From CAYNJG01 sp965216885 (GTDB lineage Bacteria; Planctomycetota; Planctomycetia; Pirellulales; Pirellulaceae), in assembly GCA_965216885.1 (NCBI GenBank), contig OZ244209.1:3844001-3908000 (forward strand): DNA of 64,000 bases. Reading direction: 5' to 3'. Below, one piece after another: positions 1-9,210 of the stretch (positions are counted from its first letter, which is position 1; each line of letters opens with the position of its first letter). Below the pieces are notes generated by a model, which worked only from the letters and a program-made list of their open reading frames with translations, did no database searches and was not told the DNA's origin. The position numbers and the translations under genes were made by a program.

Positions 1-46
1 AACACGCCCTCGGGTGATTGAGAAGAAGCCTTGAGCGGCCGGCGAA

Positions 47-1495
47 TTAGCCAGCCTTTAAACGCGATTCAATCTGGCTGATGACGTCACGTATGTCGCA
101 AGCCTGACCGCTAACATTAACGGTATCGCCATTCGAGATCATCTTCTCGACTTTGGTGCTGGCCGAAACGGCACTGCTGTGGCTGCTACGCCCGAAGAAC
201 TGACTGATCTCGTGCAAGCCCGCCGCCGTCAGCCGTCGTGACATGTACATGGCTACCATGCGAGGTTGAGCGATCGCGCGGCTGCGAGTTTTCTGTTGCA
301 GGCTATCCGGTTCCAGCCCAAAGACATCGCAAACGATCTTGCGAATGTCCTGCATACGAACGATGCGAGTCTGTGCGGGCACCAGTTCGTACATGACTTC
401 ATTGGCCATCCGCAGCGTAATTTTCTCTTTGAGCGCCACGCTGGCTGCACGAAGGCGATTGAGCACGCCAGAAAGCTGTCTCGCATCTCCCTGCATTCGG
501 CTGGCAATGACCGAATGCAATTCCGGGTCCATCTGAATTGCCCGTTCGCTGGCCCATTTCGTGGAAATCGATTGCATCGTTTCCTGTTCGATGGGCTTCA
601 TGGCACAAACCAATCCGCCACAAAGTCGGTTCGCGATGTCACGTCCCAGTACGCCGGCCAATTGCGAAGGCGGACGGTCCGCAGAGAGCACGAGCTGGCG
701 ATTGTCCCGAGATAGTTCGTCGATGGTGTAAGCCAATTCGACCAGTGTCGCCTGTTTACCGGCAAAGAACTGGATATCGTCAATGATCAACAAGTCGGCC
801 TGTCGATACTTCCTGCGGAAGTTGGGTAGGCCGTTGCCACGAAGTGCATCCACAAAATAAGTCGTGAATTGTTCGGCAGACAGATAGACCACTCGGGCTC
901 GACGTCGCTCGGCCCGGGCGAGGCACCAGATCGATTCCATCAGGTGCGTCTTACCGACGCCAGTTGGGCCATGGATCACGAGCGGACTGATTTCGCCCGG
1001 TTGCGTCACCACCATTTCGGCCGACTTTCGAGCCAGACGATTGCATTCGCCCTCGACGAACGTGTCGAACTTTCTGAATCTTGATTTCTTCGCCTTTGCG
1101 GACGGAGCCAACAATCGACGCGGAGTTGAGACCTTGGGTGAATCGTTGCCCCCAAGGTCTACAGAACTAGCCGGTGCGTCGCTGGCGTCTCTGTTCGAGC
1201 TTGGCTCGGGCTGGGCAGTTGAATCCGTGGAGGCAGCGGGACCTGCGTCCGAATTCATACTTGCGTCTGCCACGACAAAATCGATGAAATGGTTTGGGTA
1301 GCCAAGTTCGACAACGCAGCTAAGGATCGTCGCCTGAAAATCTCGCTTCAAGCGCTCAAGCAGAAAGATCGTCGGGCAGACCACGCAGATCCGTTTTTCG
1401 TCACACTCAAATCGCACGCCGTCAAACCAGAGGTCGGAGCGATCCTGACCAATCTGCTTTGCGAGCGCGGAGGTGATTTTGGTGGCGAAATCCAT
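47..1495 (-). CDS. dnaA: Chromosomal replication initiator protein DnaA
   Basis: This AAA+ ATPase binds DnaA boxes and opens the replication origin. Of its 482 residues, about 1-75 resemble domain I, 80-135 are a low-complexity linker (domain II), and the AAA+ core follows with Walker A GPTGVGKTH at 176-184 and Walker B LLIIDD at 235-240. The C-terminal DNA-binding domain lies after about 380. Length is normal for the family. The DNA-binding signature is divergent: it reads GRSSHSSAVSASTKVEK near 435-451, where the usual form is GGRDHTTVLHACRKIE. The base-reading Asp and the second His of the family are therefore Ser here, while the central His and the upstream Arg (SRAIAQPR) are kept. The ATG at 1495 gives a complete domain I. 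No dnaN or recF is seen in the upstream flank; what lies downstream is outside the window. Identity is sure; the DNA specificity is not. Confidence 0.95.
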   Translation of the reverse strand: MDFATKITSALAKQIGQDRSDLWFDGVRFECDEKRICVVCPTIFLLERLKRDFQATILSCVVELGYPNHFIDFVVADASMNSDAGPAASTDSTAQPEPSSNRDASDAPASSVDLGGNDSPKVSTPRRLLAPSAKAKKSRFRKFDTFVEGECNRLARKSAEMVVTQPGEISPLVIHGPTGVGKTHLMESIWCLARAERRRARVVYLSAEQFTTYFVDALRGNGLPNFRRKYRQADLLIIDDIQFFAGKQATLVELAYTIDELSRDNRQLVLSADRPPSQLAGVLGRDIANRLCGGLVCAMKPIEQETMQSISTKWASERAIQMDPELHSVIASRMQGDARQLSGVLNRLRAASVALKEKITLRMANEVMYELVPAQTRIVRMQDIRKIVCDVFGLEPDSLQQKTRSRAIAQPRMVAMYMSRRLTAAGLHEISQFFGRSSHSSAVSASTKVEKMISNGDTVNVSGQACDIRDVISQIESRLKAG

Positions 1496-2003
1496 TTCTA
1501 CTTCCCAGGCATCCTGTCGTGCCGACCCCGGCTGTGCGCATAAGTTCTGCGCAAAAGTCCTCGGGGAAAATCAGCAACGCATCTGTCAGAAGAAAACGAT
1601 TGGCGACAACTCAGGCCATGAGCAAAACGTTACCAACCGGTGAAGGTTTCATTTACGTTCCGCAGATTTTACGCCTGCTAGCAGCGCTGTCAAACGGGGA
1701 GAGAGAAACTTTTGTGCATGGAGCGACGCGAGACAACAACCCAAGTGAAATACGGTGATAAGTGAGGATTAATCCGCGTCGCCAAATTCATGGGTCGCAA
1801 CGTTGTCGAGAGTGTAGCGTGGATAACCTGTTTCAGGTCCAGCGAGCGGTCCACGCTTCACTCGAAGAATCAAGCGTTCACGAGATTGGAACCGCGAAAG
1901 AAACATTCTCGACTTGCGGATTGGCGAAATAATTTTGCAACCGTGAATCGCCGTGCTTGATCGGCGCAAGTCCTGAAAATCAAAACACGAAAAACGCGTT
2001 TCG
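1496..2003. other. Gene-free stretch upstream of dnaA, possible regulatory or origin region
   Basis: These 508 bases hold no convincing coding frame. One near-consensus DnaA box is visible at 1818-1826 (minus strand TTATCCACG, one mismatch to TTATCCACA). I found no cluster of boxes and no long AT-rich unwinding element, so an origin here is possible but not supported. The dnaA promoter must lie in this stretch or run through it. Confidence 0.35.
1818..1826 (-). promoter_or_regulatory. Single DnaA-box-like nonamer
   Basis: TTATCCACG on the minus strand differs from the consensus TTATCCACA only at the last base. It lies about 320 bases upstream of the dnaA start. A single site could serve autoregulation of dnaA or be chance. 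The DnaA of this organism has altered base-contacting residues, so the E. coli consensus may not apply. Confidence 0.3.
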
Positions 2004-2870
2004 CTATTCCCCTGTTGGCACTACGGGCGAAAAGACCTGCTGCTGCCGTTTCGCTTCTGCAAACGACTTACGGAATTCCTGGCTTAACCCATACTTGCTG
2101 GCGCGTCGGTTGAGCTCCATTGTCAGTTCGCAACGGTCATTCATGCCACGCGTCATGATCGCGGCGTACTCGCATTGCAAAGCCCCTATCGTTTGCCCAT
2201 CTACGTTGGCAGCGAACAGATCGCCTGAACTTGGCACACGACGCATTCCATAGCGTTCCATGGCCATACGGACGAAGGGTGTCGCATCGTTCGTGTAGCC
2301 GTGCAGCAGTATGCGTTGCACCAATCGCTGCTGATCGAAGTAATACGTAATTGAACCGACTATTTCGAAATCGTCGTCGCGTGCGATTGGAACCCTCCAA
2401 CCCTGCAACTCAAGCTCTGCCAGGCGAGTGGTTACGCGAGACCAGTTATCGCCTACCCAGTTTGGTGTAACTTCAAAGCTCAAGAGGTGCTCCATCGGTA
2501 TGCCCGGTGGCCCCACCGCATTCGGAAGTTCGAGCGCCCTGCCTGGTAAGCCGGGCGCAAACTGCCCAACTTCACCGGCAGGTTTTCTGCCCGATATTTT
2601 TTTCAGAAGCTCGCGGTTCGCCGCGACAATTCCGGAGTCTTCGGCCGGCACTTGCGGGACGCTCGTGTAACGCGTGGCGATGGGGTCTGCAGACGACACC
2701 GTCTCCAGCTTCTCGACCTTTTCGGCAGGCTTCGGCTCATTCGCCGCAACCGCTGGCTGCCGCGAGAACCAGCGTTCGACATCGGCCAACCAATTTTCAT
2801 CGGCCAACAAATAGGGAAGCACCGCGCCGACAACAATCAGCACGACAAAGAAGAGAGCTCGTCCGTACAT
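2004..2870 (-). CDS. Hypothetical membrane-anchored protein
   Basis: A 288-residue protein that I do not recognise. From the ATG at 2870 it begins with a hydrophobic segment (residues 4-22, GRALFFVVLIVVGAVLPYLL) that would anchor it in the membrane or act as an uncleaved signal, followed by a Pro/Ala-rich spacer and a globular part of about 180 residues with alternating polar and hydrophobic segments and no Cys pairs. A GTG at 2897 would add nine residues before the hydrophobic stretch; the ATG is the more natural start for a membrane anchor. No operon partner: the next gene downstream is dnaA, over 500 bases away. The function is unknown. Confidence 0.65.
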   Translation of the reverse strand: MYGRALFFVVLIVVGAVLPYLLADENWLADVERWFSRQPAVAANEPKPAEKVEKLETVSSADPIATRYTSVPQVPAEDSGIVAANRELLKKISGRKPAGEVGQFAPGLPGRALELPNAVGPPGIPMEHLLSFEVTPNWVGDNWSRVTTRLAELELQGWRVPIARDDDFEIVGSITYYFDQQRLVQRILLHGYTNDATPFVRMAMERYGMRRVPSSGDLFAANVDGQTIGALQCEYAAIMTRGMNDRCELTMELNRRASKYGLSQEFRKSFAEAKRQQQVFSPVVPTGE

Positions 2871-3034
2871 GGCCCCAACACCCAAATGTAACGTCACGCA
2901 AGTTCGATCGAATCGAAACAGCCGTCGACCTCTTCCTGATTCATCGACACACCGCTAGCAGACCTTGAGCCGCGATATGTTCTGGCGGGCGTTCGCTACG
3001 AACCGAGTAAACGGAAAACTCTTCCAACGCCCTG

Positions 3035-3082
3035 AATTTGTCAGGCACGGAATTCGTCAGGCACGGAATTCGTCAGGCACGG
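3035..3082. repeat. Tandem repeat, 16 bp x 3
   Basis: Three head-to-tail copies of AATTCGTCAGGCACGG lie between two minus-strand genes; the first copy has one T for C change. The repeat is intergenic and has no obvious coding role. It is one of several short intergenic tandem repeats in this window. Confidence 0.9.
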
Positions 3083-3121
3083 AAGTGATCGCGACTGGCG
3101 ATGCAAAAGCTCGGGCTCCCG

Positions 3122-3550
3122 CTAGTGTTCATCCTGCGATTCTTCATCCGTCAGGGCGTTGACCTCCAGCCCAAGAATCGCAGCCGCGTATTCGTTGTCG
3201 GTGAAGTAAGCGTCGCGTTCATTGCCGATTTCGATGCCCAGCGAATCGAGCAACCGCTCGGCTCGCTCGACAGGATACTTGCGTCGCAGGTTCTTGAGGA
3301 ACGCGAGGAACTCATCATCGAGCAGCGCTTCGCCGACAGTCTCCCACTTTCCAATCAGATGCCGCGGGTTGTTATTCAGGATTTCAATACGACAATGGTC
3401 TTCCAGTCGCCTCAAGCCAAGATTGGCCGCTTCCACTCCAGCCAGAACCAACATTCGGTCCCGCACGAGTGGCCGTCGACGCCGCAGACTGGCCTGCGAA
3501 AGATGCAGGTATACACCAAGTCGATACGAACTGTTGGCCGAGTCTGACAT
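3122..3550 (-). CDS. Conserved hypothetical protein, 142 aa
   Basis: Soluble, charged protein with no signal peptide or membrane segment. I chose the ATG at 3550 (MSDSANSSYRLGVYLHLSQ). Further upstream in-frame codons give low-complexity residues that look like non-coding read-through and would overlap the divergent methyltransferase start. The middle part is Arg/Leu-rich (VEAANLGLRRLEDHCR) and the C-terminus is acidic. It lies head to head with the TTG-start methyltransferase at 3607, leaving 56 bases for both promoters. I do not recognise a family. Confidence 0.65.
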   Translation of the reverse strand: MSDSANSSYRLGVYLHLSQASLRRRRPLVRDRMLVLAGVEAANLGLRRLEDHCRIEILNNNPRHLIGKWETVGEALLDDEFLAFLKNLRRKYPVERAERLLDSLGIEIGNERDAYFTDNEYAAAILGLEVNALTDEESQDEH

Positions 3551-3606
3551 CCAACCATCACACCACCCCGGGCAACATCTGGCAAGGGTAAACTTCGAGG
3601 TATGGC

Positions 3607-4827
3607 TTGACCGATTCTCCACCCAAGACTGATCTCGACGAGATTCGCTGGCTGATTGCGTCCGCTGACGCTGAATTGGCGCCGCCGCTGCCATCTGACC
3701 CCCTCAAGCTGGCCAGCCACTTCCGTAAACGACACAGCGCCGCCCGCAGCCGACTACTCGGTGAGTTGCATGAACTCCGACAGCGCGGCTCCGCAAAGTT
3801 TTCAGACGCTTCGAGCATGTTCTTCAGTCGCGTTGGCTACGAACAGTCAACGTCGGAAATCGTCGCCAACTACAAGGCAACTCGCTTTCCCGAGAACCAA
3901 CCGATTGTCGACCTGTGTTGCGGCATCGGGGGAGATGCAATCGCCTTGGGGCGCCGGGCATCCCAACTGACGATCGTGGACCGATCGGAAACCGTCCTCG
4001 AGTTGACCAAAGCCAACCTGCGAGTTCACGGCATCGACCAGCCCGAAACGCGTATCGCGGATGTGCGTGACGTGCCGTTTTCGAATTACTCGACCTGGCA
4101 TATCGACCCAGATCGACGGGCCGACGGCCAACGCCGTAGCCATGCAGAATCCTGCGATCCACCGTTGGATGAATTCCTGCGACACGTACGCGACTCGGGC
4201 GGGAAACTGAACGGAGCCGTCAAGTTGTCCCCGGCCGCCGATGTTAGCGAGCTTCTCGAACAGGACGTCGAACTCGAATGGATTGGCAGCTATCGCGAAT
4301 GCCAACAACTCGTTGCCTGGTTCGGTTCGCTGGCGGAATCACCTGGTCGGCGAACGGCGACATGGCTGACGGGCGATGCACACAACCCGGTTCCTGCGAA
4401 GCTCGTGGAAGGGGAGTCTCGCGCAGCCCAGATCTGTGATCCCTATGAAAACTTGCCGACGTTCGTATACGAACCCCGCCCGTCAGTAAGAGCGGCGCAA
4501 CTGGAGCCCTCTCTGGCCCATCGATTCTCCCTGATGCAACTCGCACCCGGAGTTTCACTCTTCGCATCGACTCAGGAGCAGAGTTCGACTCTGTTCAACC
4601 GTTTCAAAGCAATTGACGTCCGACCGTTTCGTCGCAAGCAACTGAAGAAATGGTTGAAGAGCCTGAATGTACAGGTGACGGAAGTGAAGAAACGCGATGT
4701 GGACCTGGCCCCGGACGCTTTGCTGCGAGAGATATCATCGGCATCGACCGGTGAACCGGCCGTGTTGCTACTGTTTCCCATTGGCAAGTCAACGCACGCC
4801 ATGGTTGCCAGTCGCAGTGACTCCTGA
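3607..4827 (+). CDS. Class I SAM-dependent methyltransferase, THUMP-like C-terminus
   Basis: A 406-residue Rossmann-fold methyltransferase. Motif I is VDLCCGIGGDAIALG near residues 100-114, followed by an acidic residue at the end of strand 2 (TIVDRS) and the DPDRR-type loop (WHIDPDRRADG) that corresponds to the DPARR motif of the THUMP-like methyltransferase family. The C-terminal 90 residues (from about VRPFRRKQLKKWLKSLN) match the small THUMP-like module that usually ends these proteins. The substrate is not known; RNA is the likely guess. The start is a TTG at 3607, because the nearby ATG at 3602 runs into a stop after two codons. Family assignment is good, function is not. Confidence 0.8.
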   Translation: MTDSPPKTDLDEIRWLIASADAELAPPLPSDPLKLASHFRKRHSAARSRLLGELHELRQRGSAKFSDASSMFFSRVGYEQSTSEIVANYKATRFPENQPIVDLCCGIGGDAIALGRRASQLTIVDRSETVLELTKANLRVHGIDQPETRIADVRDVPFSNYSTWHIDPDRRADGQRRSHAESCDPPLDEFLRHVRDSGGKLNGAVKLSPAADVSELLEQDVELEWIGSYRECQQLVAWFGSLAESPGRRTATWLTGDAHNPVPAKLVEGESRAAQICDPYENLPTFVYEPRPSVRAAQLEPSLAHRFSLMQLAPGVSLFASTQEQSSTLFNRFKAIDVRPFRRKQLKKWLKSLNVQVTEVKKRDVDLAPDALLREISSASTGEPAVLLLFPIGKSTHAMVASRSDS

Positions 4828-5078
4828 TCAGCGACGACGTTCCACACGCAAGTGTCCCTCTCGATCTCGTGGACGTGATCACTTCGATTACTCGTGACCT
4901 CATTCAGGTGTCACGCTTGCACACGCCGGTCGCTCTCTGGCGATCTGCCGCCGGTAAAAATTGCCGCTTGCATTGAATCATCCGCATGACTTTCGCGGCA
5001 TGACCAAATGGCATTTCGATTGCGTACAGATGCAAGACACGTCTGTCACGGACACTCAATTGGAAAATGGAGAATGGA

Positions 5079-5933
5079 ATGAAGACTCATCCCTTGCTAC
5101 GCTTCGCTTCGGGCACGTTGGCCCTATTATTTGCCGTCGCCGGTCTATCCGGAAACGCAAACGGGCAAAACCTGTTTCGAACAGGTCGCCCGAGCTACAC
5201 GAAACAACCGGCGACCGCACCCAACTGGGGCGCACCCAACTGGCAACGCCCTCGCGTCGCCGATCAGTACGCCCAGTCAATTGGGCGTGATGAAGCCCCG
5301 CGCAGCTTACCGTACAACGCGGGCCGACCGGTATTGGACAGTGACTATCAACGTATGTTGACGGCGTGGGAAAACTACCGTCGCGAAGCACTACGTTACC
5401 AACGGCGCTACGGGTCCGCGGAGTTCGTCAATAACGTGCTTGCTCCCCAGCCCCGACGAAGTTTGTCGGTCAACGAAGGCACCTTCGATCAGAGTTTGGG
5501 CCTTGAAGAACGCCCATCCTACAGTCGGGGCTATGCCGGCGATGGTGCTCGCTGCCGGGCCATCGATCGCGGCGACAACCGCTTCGGCGATCAGTCGCCC
5601 TGGGAGCGAGAGCGATATGAGACACCGCACGAGTCCCGTCAACGGCAGTTTGATCGCGAACGGGACTACCGAACGGATGCTCGCCCAGGCGACCCCGCCG
5701 ACTTTCGACCTCGGCTGCGTCCCACGACAACGAGCGCACCGTACACGGAATTACGACCAGTGAATCGCTCGTTTTCGCCGCCATCGTCCAGAAGTGACAA
5801 CCGCGACTTCGGTTCCTCGACGACCGTCACTCGACCGGAACAGCGTCTGAATCAGTCAATGCCGACGCGTCCTCTCGACCCGGCTCTAACTGCCCAACTT
5901 GGAACTCGATTCAGAACAGCCTTGCCAAACTGA
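5079..5933 (+). CDS. Secreted Arg/Pro-rich hypothetical protein
   Basis: A 284-residue protein with a clear signal peptide (MKTHPLLRFASGTLALLFAV, then cleavage near NANGQ at about residue 30). The rest is low complexity, rich in Arg, Pro, Asp and Ser and poor in hydrophobic residues, so it is probably disordered after export. A GGAG just ahead of the ATG at 5079 supports this start over the ATG at 5067. The high Arg and Pro content gives no enzymatic motif. No homologue comes to mind. It stands alone between a methyltransferase and a convergent FHA protein. Confidence 0.65.
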   Translation: MKTHPLLRFASGTLALLFAVAGLSGNANGQNLFRTGRPSYTKQPATAPNWGAPNWQRPRVADQYAQSIGRDEAPRSLPYNAGRPVLDSDYQRMLTAWENYRREALRYQRRYGSAEFVNNVLAPQPRRSLSVNEGTFDQSLGLEERPSYSRGYAGDGARCRAIDRGDNRFGDQSPWERERYETPHESRQRQFDRERDYRTDARPGDPADFRPRLRPTTTSAPYTELRPVNRSFSPPSSRSDNRDFGSSTTVTRPEQRLNQSMPTRPLDPALTAQLGTRFRTALPN

Positions 5934-6087
5934 AGCTGTTCCAGTCAAACGCCTGTCTGACTGGAACGCTCGTTGGCTGGAACGAAATGAAAGTTCCCAG
6001 CCGCATTAACTCGCACAGGCCATGCGAGGAGCGAAGGAATCGCTCCCCTCTTCAACAGGCCATGCTCTGCTCTCAGGCACCGGGTGC

Positions 6088-8169
6088 CTACTTGTCCTCA
6101 GTTTTCGCCTTCGCTGAGAACGAAAGCGCCTTCAGCGATGCAAAGACCGAGATCACACAGCACGAAAGCGAAATCAGTGTCGGCAGAGAGAACACTTGTT
6201 CCGCAAAGACCGCCATCACCAGACAAACAACCGCGGCCGCGATGGCGATGAACCAGCAAATCGCAGACTGGCGATCAAACGAACGACGCTGGTGACGATC
6301 GATTGCGGTGCGTGTTGACGTATTCGCAACCGCACGCAGCGTCTGCAAATTGGACGAGGCCTCGGGAGCGACAGCACGCGGAATGAATTCCGATGGAGCA
6401 AGCGGCTCGGTGTTTTCAACCTTTACTGGTTCCGGCTGCTGAACCGGCGCCTCCTTGACGGGTGCATCCTGGGTGGGGCTGGGCGTTCCCGCCGTTGAAG
6501 CAGCACCATCGCCACCAACTCGACGCATCAGCTGAGCCATGTAATCCTGTATCGAGTCGTCCTCGGGCGCCGGCGAGGGAACCTCGGCCTGTGCAGGCTC
6601 GGGGAGCGGCACTTCGAGTCCAGCGGGTTCCTCGGCAACCGGCTCTTCCTCAAAATCCATCGATTGCCCAAACTTCGCAAGGATGGAGGCAGTGTCGACG
6701 GGAGCCTGATCGACAGGTTCCGAGAACTGTAGTTCTTCTTCACTCATCGCGGGCTCCGCAAAAGGCGATGGAACCTCGGCAGCGACTTGCTCCGGTTCCT
6801 CACCAGCGTATTGCACCTCAGCCGACTCCTCGTAGCCAGCCTGTTCGTGAGCGGTTTCTACGTAGCCAGCCTGTTCGTGTGCGGCTTCTTCGTAGCCAGC
6901 CTGTTCGTCGAATTGAGCATTGGCTGCGGCGTCAACCGGTTCCTGGTACTCTTGAGGAGTTTCCATCGAAGTTGAATTTGCGGCGTCGAGGAGACCGCTC
7001 GCTTTGTCTTCCCCGTTCGCTTCGCTACGAATCCGAGCCAACATATCCATGGCTCGATTGTGGTCGATCGGGGGTGCGGGTTCGTGATCCTCAATGAATT
7101 CGCTCGAGGCATCATCGGACAACGGCTCCTCGTAGCCGGATGGTGTCGTCAGCGGAGATTCCGCCGCCACCATTTGCTCGTCAGCGGTGTACTGGTCCTC
7201 AGCGGTGTACTGCTGGGGCTCTACGTTCCCCTGTGCCTCGCAATCCTGCTGGTACTCGGCGTCCACGTCTGATTCCTGCTTGGACTCAATGCCCGCCCGA
7301 CCTGCCTGTTCGACAGCCACGGTCAATTCCGAAATCTGCTCTTCATGGCCGGCGATCAATTCGGCAATCTTGCGCTCCGATTCATCGCTCGCGAGCTGCA
7401 GCTCCTGCTCTTTCGAATTTAGCTCCGAACGCAAGCTCTCCATCTCCTCTTGTTCGCGCTGTCGAGCTTCTTCGAATTCCTGCATGCGTTGCTGCAGCGA
7501 GTCCAACGCTTCGCTATTCTGCTGCTCCCGCTGATTCGCCTGTTCGACCTGCGAGGTCAGGTTGTCGATTTCCGCTTGCGCAGTCTCAAGCTGCCCACGC
7601 AAATCTGAACGTTCGGTTTCCCATTGTTCGGTCAACTCGAGTTCGCGTCCGCGAGCCGATTCAAGTTCTGTCTCAACAAGCGCAACGCGTGTCGCTGCCA
7701 TCGCCGTGGCAGCCGCTTCGATTTCGGCGACTCGTGCCGTTTCGTCAACGGGTTCGGCGTATTGCTCGCCCTGCTCGGCAATGCGCGATACGCCCTCCGG
7801 CCGAACGACCTCTGACTGAGGCGAATTCGAGAGGACTTCGAAGTCAATTGGGCCAATCGTAAGGATGTCGCCCGGCTCCAACGATGCCGTCTCGAACAGC
7901 TCACCATTCAAAAACGTGTTTTCCGAGAGTCGCCGAATGACAACTCCGCCTTCACCGCGGAGCACCTGGCAGTGAACCGGCTCCACGCCCTGCCGGACAA
8001 TACGAAACGTCGCCTCGTCAGACGATCCGATCGTACATCGATCCGCAGTAATTCGAACCGTTTGCCCGTTGCGAGGCCCTCCATGAAACCGAAAGCGGAG
8101 TGCGTCGATTTCCGCATTCAAAGAGCTAAACTCTGGCGTGGCCGTTGCTGTTAGGTTGTCGCGGGTCAT
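6088..8169 (-). CDS. FHA-domain protein with long coiled coil, decapeptide repeats and C-terminal membrane hairpin
   Basis: A 693-residue protein. An N-terminal forkhead-associated domain at about 28-110 shows GPRNGQTVRI, the CTIGSSDEATFRI stretch and the conserved VHCQV and LNG motifs, so it should read phosphothreonine. A Glu/Gln-rich coiled coil follows (about 150-310), then an acidic, Pro-rich stretch carrying three copies of a ten-residue unit EQAGYEEAAH. Near the C-terminus two hydrophobic helices (CWFIAIAAAVVCLVMAVFA, then LISLSCCVISVFASLKAL) form a membrane hairpin. The layout suggests a membrane-tethered adaptor for Ser/Thr kinase signalling, which is plausible given the kinase at 60895. 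FHA assignment is strong; the role is inferred. Confidence 0.8.
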   Translation of the reverse strand: MTRDNLTATATPEFSSLNAEIDALRFRFHGGPRNGQTVRITADRCTIGSSDEATFRIVRQGVEPVHCQVLRGEGGVVIRRLSENTFLNGELFETASLEPGDILTIGPIDFEVLSNSPQSEVVRPEGVSRIAEQGEQYAEPVDETARVAEIEAAATAMAATRVALVETELESARGRELELTEQWETERSDLRGQLETAQAEIDNLTSQVEQANQREQQNSEALDSLQQRMQEFEEARQREQEEMESLRSELNSKEQELQLASDESERKIAELIAGHEEQISELTVAVEQAGRAGIESKQESDVDAEYQQDCEAQGNVEPQQYTAEDQYTADEQMVAAESPLTTPSGYEEPLSDDASSEFIEDHEPAPPIDHNRAMDMLARIRSEANGEDKASGLLDAANSTSMETPQEYQEPVDAAANAQFDEQAGYEEAAHEQAGYVETAHEQAGYEESAEVQYAGEEPEQVAAEVPSPFAEPAMSEEELQFSEPVDQAPVDTASILAKFGQSMDFEEEPVAEEPAGLEVPLPEPAQAEVPSPAPEDDSIQDYMAQLMRRVGGDGAASTAGTPSPTQDAPVKEAPVQQPEPVKVENTEPLAPSEFIPRAVAPEASSNLQTLRAVANTSTRTAIDRHQRRSFDRQSAICWFIAIAAAVVCLVMAVFAEQVFSLPTLISLSCCVISVFASLKALSFSAKAKTEDK
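6831..6909 (-). repeat. In-frame 30-bp tandem repeat in the FHA protein
   Basis: Three consecutive copies (the last partial) of a 30-base unit encode the decapeptide EQAGYEEAAH and its variants. As the unit is a multiple of three, copy-number change would lengthen or shorten the acidic linker without a frameshift. Confidence 0.85.
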
Positions 8170-8685
8170 TGTCGTTTCTATTACTAATGAGGCAGGCTAT
8201 CATCCCGAACCCATGTCACGGAATCTCTACACAGCATGTAGGTTGCCAACTACCGCAAGTCAAAGTTCGCCGATAAGTACCGGACCATTTTTCCGTTTTT
8301 GCGGACAGAATCGGTTCACCCGGATGCAGGAATTGACGATGAACGAATACCGATGGGAGCGATTCGCGCGGGAGACAGGGTCTCCCAATTGCAATTTCGA
8401 AGTGTCCGCAAACCTCCCTGAAGACCAGACCAGCAGCCCCGCACACACACGCAAACCCGTACATAGCAGGAGTTTACAGCACGTCTACAGCGTTACCGGA
8501 ACTGTGAAATTTTTCCCAAAGTCACGACCGTAAAGTGCGCAGTATATTTTGGTTGCCTCAAGGCCACGCGCTACTCATCGAGGCATTCAACTGGAACAGA
8601 TCAACTGAGGCATTCGTGTTTCCAAATCGTGGTTGAAGGGGGGTACACCTTCATGACTCGACCGGGAACTTTGAGGTGACAACTA
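8170..8685. other. Gene-free stretch between divergent FHA and DksA-like genes
   Basis: These 516 bases separate two divergent genes and must carry both promoters. A nonamer GAGGCATTC occurs twice (near 8579 and 8607), and a 6-bp hairpin TGAAGG/CCTTCA sits at 8634-8653 just upstream of the DksA-like gene. I see no convincing small gene or full sigma-70 promoter. Confidence 0.4.
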
Positions 8686-9132
8686 ATGGCACGAACAGAA
8701 GCAATGGCCGAGATGCGGGAAATCCTGCTCACTCGGCGTGAGGCACTACGTAAAGCCCTCGCGGGCGACTTGAGCATGTTGAAGGATTTGCGTGAGCAAT
8801 CCGGCGGCGACGTTGTCGACTTCGCTCTGGACTCAGCGCAGGACGAAATCAGCTCGCAACTTGCAGAGGTGGAGAGTCGCGAACTTTCCAGCATCGACAA
8901 AGCTCTCGAACGCATGAAGGCCGGCAGCTACGGTCAATGCGAGGCATGCAATGCCAACATCCCCCTGATGCGACTGCAGGCACTTCCCTATGCGGTGCTT
9001 TGCATCGACTGCCAGCGTGAAGCAGAAAAGCAAGGCATCGATGTGTCGCAGAATGTGGCCGACTGGAGCCAGATACTCGATCTCCCCGAAACGGATCACG
9101 TCATCGGGGATTTCGGAATGGACGTGTCGTAG
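8686..9132 (+). CDS. TraR/DksA family zinc-finger transcriptional regulator
   Basis: A 148-residue protein of the DksA/TraR fold. The N-terminal half is a helical hairpin, and the C-terminal zinc finger has Cys at 85, 88, 106 and 109 (CEAC and CIDC). Proteins of this family bind RNA polymerase through the secondary channel and change promoter choice, often with ppGpp. The tip of the coiled coil carries acidic residues (DFALDSAQDE) that take the place of the DxxDxA motif of E. coli DksA. A GAGGTG precedes the ATG with 8-base spacing. A HtrA-like protease gene follows after 78 bases. Family is sure; equivalence to DksA itself is not. Confidence 0.88.
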   Translation: MARTEAMAEMREILLTRREALRKALAGDLSMLKDLREQSGGDVVDFALDSAQDEISSQLAEVESRELSSIDKALERMKAGSYGQCEACNANIPLMRLQALPYAVLCIDCQREAEKQGIDVSQNVADWSQILDLPETDHVIGDFGMDVS

Positions 9133-9197
9133 CTGTCGTCGAGAAAGTCAGTCTTTCAACCGCCGCAACGGAATCGCGGCGGTACTCGAGTTCAAAA

Positions 9198-9204
9198 AAG
9201 GAGG
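9198..9204 (+). promoter_or_regulatory. Perfect Shine-Dalgarno deciding a GTG start
   Basis: AAGGAGG six bases before the GTG at 9211. This is the strongest ribosome-binding site seen in the window and is why the HtrA-like gene is started at GTG rather than at the ATG three codons later. Confidence 0.8.
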
Positions 9205-9210
9205 GAGCGC

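Noticed and set aside
1496..2003. Chromosomal origin next to dnaA
   Set aside because: Only one DnaA-box-like site and no AT-rich unwinding region were seen; DnaA itself may have changed specificity, so I kept this only as a possibility.
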